From the NCBI RefSeq assembly GCF_042186555.1, contig NC_133328.1, forward strand, positions 331,508,539-331,572,538: a stretch of 64,000 nt of DNA, given 5' to 3'. Made by a program: the position numbers and the translations under genes. The notes under the pieces were generated by a model that was not told the origin of the DNA, searched no databases, and was given only the letters and a program-made list of their open reading frames with translations. This stretch comes from Aquarana catesbeiana. Its lineage: Eukaryota; Chordata; Amphibia; Anura; Ranidae. Shown here piece by piece: positions 58,342-64,000 of the stretch. Positions within the stretch are counted from its first letter, which is position 1. Each line of letters begins with the position of its first letter.

Positions 58342-61210
58342 CAGGGGTGCAGCCAAAAGTGTGTTGAGGGCGGTGAACCTGCCTAATAATTCTTTCTTTT
58401 CCACTATTGATGTTTCCTGCGTAGGAATGGATGGGGTGCCCCGGTCCAGTCCACTTCCTGATTTGCTTGCCAGATTTGTGGTGTCCTCTACATGTCCCTT
58501 GAATCTACTAGGAGCTGATGTGTTGTCCAGACTACAGGCCTCAATCAGGACACGCCTGAAGGGGGGGATCAAGTTACATACTCCCCTATCTTTAGAAGAC
58601 TAATCTGCTTTGTGTTCTCTGCCTCTCCTGATGACACTTAATGAAGCAAAAACTTCAAGTTCAATACTGCAGGAAGTACTTGACAGAATCCCTGCGTGCC
58701 TATGGTCCACAGGACCGGAAGACAACGGTCACTTAAAGGTGCCACCAGTTTCAGTCAAGCTAAAAGAGGGCGCCCCGGAAAATTGCCCCGGAAACCACAA
58801 TAACCCCAAGAAGAGAATCCTAAAGAAGAACCAGGTACCTGCTGTGGATGCCTTAGACTGCAAAATACCTCACAGGAGGTGGACCTTACAAACGCTTTCT
58901 TCAGTGTCCACCCTCACCCCTCCTGCTGGTACCTTTTTTGCAATCATCCACGGAAAGAAACGGCAACATACCTAAACAGTTGTGCCACAAGGGGCACAGA
59001 ACTTTCCAAGCCAGTTTGCAAAAGCTATGGCTATCATCCTTGACACATGACAGGAGGAACACCCGGAAGTGATTCTCTTCCAACATGTTGATGACCTTCT
59101 CCTTTGTGCAGCTGACTTACCCCCTGTTGAAGTCACCTCAGAAAGCCTGTTGTGCTATCTTGCCAACCAGGGCTGCAGAGCCTCAAAGCCCAAATTGCAG
59201 TGGTGCTCAACACCTGTCATTTTCCTTGGACTAATTTCCTAGTGCAGAGCATGGATTACAGAAGCCTTCCTACTGATGCTCTGCAATCAGACCCCTTCCA
59301 GATGTCTCCTGAAGAAATATCTAAAGTTTGAAGCCTTTAAGTGCGCCACCCCCGGCGCTAGGGCTCCCAGCCTACGGCAAAACGCTCAAGCTCTTTGTAT
59401 CCGAACGTCTGGGACATGCTGCAGGTGTACTCACCCAATCACACGGCATCAGCCTACGCCCCGTAGGATATTATTCCTGTCGGCTGGATGCGGTAGCAAG
59501 AGGAGGCCTATTGTGTCTGCGAGCTGGATTTGCTACATAAGCCTTGCTTGACAAAACTTTGAACTTGGTCCTCGGACACTGCCTCGTTGTGCTTGCCCCC
59601 CATGACGTTGTTGCCATATTCAACCAAGATCCAGCCGAAACACTTGTCCACTACCAGACACTTGAGACTCCTGTGTTCCCTCCTACTGGACAGCATTACT
59701 CTATTAAGTTGTCAAACACTGAACCCTACCACCCTTCTTCCACTTCTCGAGGGGGGAAAGGAGGAGGAGGAGTAGAGTCTTGACTTGTCACCCCATGACC
59801 ACACAGGACACGCGGTCACCACTGAAAACACTGTTCTACAAGCTGAAGCCTTACCACCGGTGATGTCTGCACAGGAGGCAGAGCTGTAAGCACTTACTAC
59901 AGCATGTAAATGGGCAGAGGGAAAAAGAGCCAACATTCATATGGACTCAAGATATGCTTTCAACATTGCCCATGATTATGGTGTTATCTAGGACAGAGGA
60001 TTCCTGATGGCTGCAGGAACACCTGTGAAAACTTGATTGATGCCTTGCTTCTCACAACCCAAGTGACTATTATGAGTAAAAGCACACGACAAACTGAACT
60101 CAAAGGAAGCTTAAGGCAATCATCTAGCCAATTCAGCTGCCAAACAGACAGCTGGTGGTCCACGGGAAGTGGACAGCAGGGTGGTAGAAGAAGACCACCC
60201 CGTGCTTACCTTACAGACTTTCCCAGTGGACAGAGTTTATCTAAAAGAACTACAGGAAACAACAAGTCCGGATAAGAAGGAAAGCTGGAAACGGAGAGGA
60301 GCAACTCTCAGAAATGGACTATTCGAGTGCAACAAGAAGCCTTGTCTACCCAGGAGTATGTACCCAGCTGTGGTGCAATGGGCACATGGAGCTGCCCACT
60401 TGACAAAGACTTTTATGAACTCTCTTATCAACAAGTGTTGCACCAAGAGTTACTCCACTGACCGACAACTTCTGCAGATCATGCATTATCTGCACCAAAT
60501 GTAACCCAGGATGCACAGAAGAAGCACAGAAGAAGCACCTGGCAAAAGCCCTATACCCCATTCCAGAGGATGCAAATTGATCATTCTCAAGTGCCAAGAA
60601 GTGGCAGATTCGAATACGCCCTAGTGGAAGTGGTCATGACTGCCAGGACCACAGCTAAGAAACTACTGAGTGAGATAGTATGTAGATTTGGGGTCCCAGA
60701 GGTGATATTGAGAGATCAGGGACCAGCCTTAACAGCAACCCTTACTAAAGAGATTTGGGCAGCACTGGGGGTTCAGTTGGCACTACACATCCCATACCAC
60801 CCTCAAAGTAGCGGGAAGGTAGAAAGGATGAATGGGACACTAAAAACAGGATGTTAAAGATGGCCCAAGAGACTAACATGAGTTGGCCCATAGCCCTGTT
60901 CAGTGTCAGACACACCCCCAGGGGAAACATGCCCTATACCCTAATGAAATTTTGTTTGGTTCAGCTCCCAGACTTGGTTGTTACTTTCCACAACAGTTAC
61001 AGTTGCAGTCTGATGTGTTGACTAATTATGTAACCACTTTATCACGAGAATTAACCTGAATGCATGTCCAGGTGTTTTCTTCCATTCCAGATCCTGAATT
61101 AGATACAGGAACACACCAACTACTGTCTGGAGATCCTTGAGCCAAGTTATGATGGTCCATTCCAAGTTTTGGTGACCACAGCCACCTCAGTCAAGTTGGC
61201 CAGGAAGAAC
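58310..61210 (+). pseudogene. Retroviral pol (protease, RT, RNase H, integrase), broken
   Basis: Protease remnant near 58330 has FLIDRGAAKSV, with Arg where Thr/Ser of the catalytic D(T/S)GA should be. RT lies at about 58700-59270, with the catalytic box HVDDLLLCA at 59084-59110 (His for Tyr). RNase H remnants near 59880-59990. The integrase zinc finger is near 60360-60500, and its core at about 60565-60850 contains QIDHSQVPR, RDQGPALT and HPQSSGKVERMNGTL. Stops and frameshifts occur in every domain. Confidence 0.8.
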
Positions 61211-61216
61211 ATCTGA

Positions 61217-62990
61217 ATGCACGCTTATCACTGCAGGAGAGCGTGTTTTCGGGCGCTGCATATCCTTTTTCTGTTTGATCTAGGGGGGAGGGGCCCAGGA
61301 GGTGGCCATCACAAAAATGATAACATAATTACGTTTTGGTGTAACTCTTCAGGTACACATGTGACCACCTTTACCTTAGATTACTGTGACATAGTACCTT
61401 GTCCGTTTGACCCTTCATGGTGATGCCATTGGTACAGTGATATCCCTGACGGTAAGGACATATATGTATGCCACACAGACAGTTACTGGGGACAGAGTTG
61501 TGGTTTCTGTGGGGGCCAGTGGGTTGGAACACAGGGCCAGACTGGGCGACCACAGAGTGCATTAGACAAAAAAGATGAAAATAGAAAGCCCCCATATCCT
61601 AACCAAAGATACCCCTGATACATACACTGACCTAGCACACAGTCAGAGGAGGAAGCGAGCATCTCTCTCCGGAAGCTTTGACCCTCATGTATACATACAT
61701 GTCATAAGGATTACAAGGGGGGTCCCTGATCAGTTTAAAGCCAGGGATCAGGTAAAAGCTGGTTTTGAGTCTTTGAACCCCATAACAACTGTCAGCAAGA
61801 ATGTAGATTGGATTAACTACATGTCATGGTTATGCAATAGAGTTTGTCGATCAGCATACCTGTCTCCATGTGTTCATACCTAGAGACCAGCTGACCCTCA
61901 CCTGACTGCTTTTGTAACCTCTCCTCTAAGCATGGCCCCACCCCAGGCCCTATCAGGGAACCCTATATTAACCTGTGCAATGCAAGCCAGCAGTGCTGAT
62001 CAACCATTGTGTGTTAGCCTCTGTGTGTACTTGCTGTGTTTCATACATCTGATTCCTGTTACCGACTTTGGCGTGTTCCCAACCATCCCTGTTTGCCTGT
62101 GACCCTGATGTTCCAGCCTGCTGCCTCCTTCCTCTTCTCCTGTAGTCTACCGTGAGCGTGAGCTGTGAGACCCTGGGGGCCGCGACCTGGAGCCAGACTG
62201 CAGCGCAGTCCATCCTTATCATTAAAGGCTCTGGTGAACACCTGCTGGCTCTTAGACTCCGCACCCTGGGGAATCTATGCTCTAGCTCCCAGTGGGATCT
62301 GTGTCAGTGATCCAGTAGACCTGCTTCCCGAATCTCCCAGGGTTCAATCCGCAGCAGTCACCCGTAGGGTCCACTACCTTGCGGTGCACTCCTGATCCCA
62401 ACGGTGTGCATCTGTCACCCAGCCTCTAGGTGACCTGACACTACACATATTATAACCAACAGAGATTTGTAAATTACACTAAAGATGCCCTCCAGGGAAT
62501 TGCTGACCAGTTAGCCCCCACTTCCTACATGACATTCCAGGACCTGATGGCCTTAGACATGGTGCTAGTTGGGAAAGGAGGTGTTTTGTAAAATCATAGG
62601 AAAAAACGGGGGCCTGTTGTACATACATTCCTGATAATACTGGCCCAAATGGTAAGGTTACTCTAGCTATAAAGAAATTAGAAGATCTGTCACTGGAGTT
62701 GAAGAAGAACTCAGGTATCACAGACCCATGAGATCAATACTTCAGCTGGATGAGTGGGTGGCAGAAGGTGCTCGTCCAGATAGGGGTAAGGGTATTAATA
62801 ATCCTGGTTCTTTTAGCCCTGATTGTAGGCTGTATTCTACATTTCGTAAAAAGTTAATGAGCAAGGCTGTAGACAATAGCACACCTACATTTCTCCACCA
62901 AGAAGAAGAGGACCCCCTTATGATGGAAGATGACAAACCCTTCACTCCTCTACAGTCACTCCCTGTCCATAATCTCACAATCCTATAGGG
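61217..62990 (+). pseudogene. Retroviral env, broken and interrupted
   Basis: The surface part (61217-61610) is unreadable in one frame. 61575-61821 reads the region around the surface/transmembrane boundary, with a basic RRKR stretch. Transmembrane-subunit sequence resumes at 62446-62990 after the solo LTR, with several frame changes and stops. Described only as a remnant. Confidence 0.7.
61822..62440 (+). mobile_element. Solo LTR inside env, 619 bp
   Basis: The ends TGTCA and TGACA are inverted, and the flanks CTACA (61817-61821 and 62441-62445) form a 5-bp target duplication. Contains ATTAAA at about 62221 as a possible poly(A) signal. The 5-bp duplication and sequence style suggest Gypsy; it was left by recombination between two LTRs. 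Confidence 0.85.
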
Positions 62991-63157
62991 TTTTAGGGAT
63001 AGATAGCGCCTGACTGCACCTCTCCAGCTGTATCGAGGAGGGAAGTGAACAGTTGCTGCCCAATTCTATATACAGCCTAAAAGAGTTGCTGAGGAGAAGG
63101 GCCAGGCCAAAGTGGGACCTTTAGTATTAGGGACAGAAAAGAGAAAATAGTCATTTT

Positions 63158-63166
63158 AGGGGGGAT
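63158..63166 (+). other. Polypurine tract
   Basis: AGGGGGGAT directly before the 3' LTR, the primer for plus-strand synthesis. Confidence 0.8.
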
Positions 63167-63623
63167 TGTGAAGGAATGTAATGTAAATAATAATAATAAT
63201 AATCTGAAAATGTCTATTTTCTTATGTGCATACATATTTTTCTCCTTACTCATTATATAAGTATACAGATTAGCTCTGTTCCTATATTTTCTCAAGATGG
63301 CGGGTACCCCCTGCATCCCACACATCAGAAGAATGCGGAACTGAAGATAAAACCAAGATCAGCCAGACCTCGTTATGAAGATTCTCCATTTTCTTTTTCT
63401 ATCTTAACCAATGAGATGTACCTATTAGACTAACATAGCAATGACGTATTTGTGTGTATAAAACATTAACACCGCCTTGAATAAATTAGAAGTGTAAGAA
63501 GTAACGGAGCTGAGCGTGTCTCAGAGTGTTTACTTTTATATGCATGCATATCAACACTTTCAAATTAGAGACAGCAGCAGATAACCTTGGGCTCGATTGG
63601 AGCTCTTAATCATTTCCATAACA
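63167..63623 (+). repeat. 3' LTR, 457 bp
   Basis: TGTGAAGG...TAACA. Identical to the 5' LTR except one base and the length of the TAA run. Confidence 0.95.
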
Positions 63624-64000
63624 CACTTACCAATCGGTATCCACCCCCTTATGGAATTCCTCAGCAAAAAGTATTGCCAGGGAACTTTTTCTAATGTTTA
63701 CTCTTTTTAGTACTCCAAGAAAATCCAGTCAGAAAAGGGCACATCCTTTTTATTAAAAGTTACAAAAAAAAAATTGTGCATATTACTGAAAATGATCCAC
63801 TTGCACATTGTGTACTGTGTACCATTTCCGAACTTGTGGCCTTGTAGAAAGGTTGAATAAAAGTCTGGAGGGATGCTGAAATTGGTAGGGGTCACAGATG
63901 ACAAAGATTGGGACTGCCTATTGCCTTATCTCATTGTTTGCCATACAGTAGGTACTGCAAACCTTCATGAACTTCTGCCCTTTTGAGTGGGTGTATGGAC
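63624..64000 (+). pseudogene. Decayed Gypsy integrase, continuation
   Basis: After the CACT duplication the Gypsy frame resumes in pieces. CGLVERLNKSLEGMLK near 63830-63880 is the integrase region with the third catalytic Glu (the usual HPQTDGLVERFN). WDCLLPYLIVCHTVG and LHELLPFEWVYG follow to the window edge. It belongs with 53380-54357. Confidence 0.72.

Larger units (their letters stand above)
54358..63623 (+). mobile_element. Endogenous retrovirus (class I-like, tRNA-Phe primer), defective
   Basis: Full provirus layout: 5' LTR, primer binding site, gag, pol, env remnants, polypurine tract, 3' LTR. TGTGAAGG...TAACA ends are flanked by a 4-bp duplication CACT (54354-54357 and 63624-63627). 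A 4-bp duplication, a single Cys-knuckle gag and an LPQG-type RT fit gammaretrovirus-like (class I) relatives. All three genes are broken. It carries an L1 in the 5' LTR and a solo LTR in env. Confidence 0.9.

Overview
This window is vertebrate nuclear DNA, most likely from a frog and probably a ranid. It is AT-rich, full of nested transposable elements, and contains several short repeats I recognise as typical of ranid genomes: TTAA-flanked MITEs, Harbinger MITEs starting TGCCCCGTACACACGG, and a hAT-derived foldback. The species call is an inference. There is no bacterial, plasmid or CRISPR content.

The only host-gene exon I can defend is at 28455-28791 on the minus strand. It is the first coding exon of a type II cadherin whose signal peptide and furin site match cadherin-12 (CDH12). 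The window is therefore best read as intronic sequence on both sides of this exon, expanded by transposons.

Layout. 1-3.8 kb: a nearly intact Penelope-like element (PLE-1), followed by a 5'-truncated L1. 5.4-9.3 kb: a Tc1-like transposon split by a CR1-like LINE. 10.2-14.5 kb: MITEs and a large foldback derived from hAT ends. 14.6-27.9 kb: a three-level nest, in which an old hAT contains a related hAT (15425-24602, perfect 8-bp target duplication CTGCTAGT), which contains a head-to-head pair of PLE-2 copies in a TA microsatellite. 28-35 kb: the CDH12 exon, microsatellites, a foldback and several MITEs. 35-40.7 kb: a decayed full-length PLE-3 carrying a SINE. 42078-49254: a 7.2-kb Harbinger element with three genes (transposase, MADF protein, trihelix Myb/SANT protein). 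51.6-52.3 kb: a non-coding inverted-repeat element. 53.4-64 kb: a decayed Gypsy retrotransposon split inside its integrase by an endogenous retrovirus (tRNA-Phe primer site, 4-bp duplication CACT), itself hit by an L1 and by a solo LTR.

The most interesting signals are these. (1) A hammerhead-ribozyme-like fold (CUGANGA core, stem II, GAAAC-like segment, stem I) lies 3' of the coding region in all three PLE families and again in the non-coding element at 51.6 kb. (2) The Harbinger element carries two different DNA-binding accessory genes driven divergently from one short GC-box/NRF1-like promoter. (3) The retrovirus has two LTRs differing by one base, apart from a microsatellite, although its interior is decayed and it carries two later insertions.
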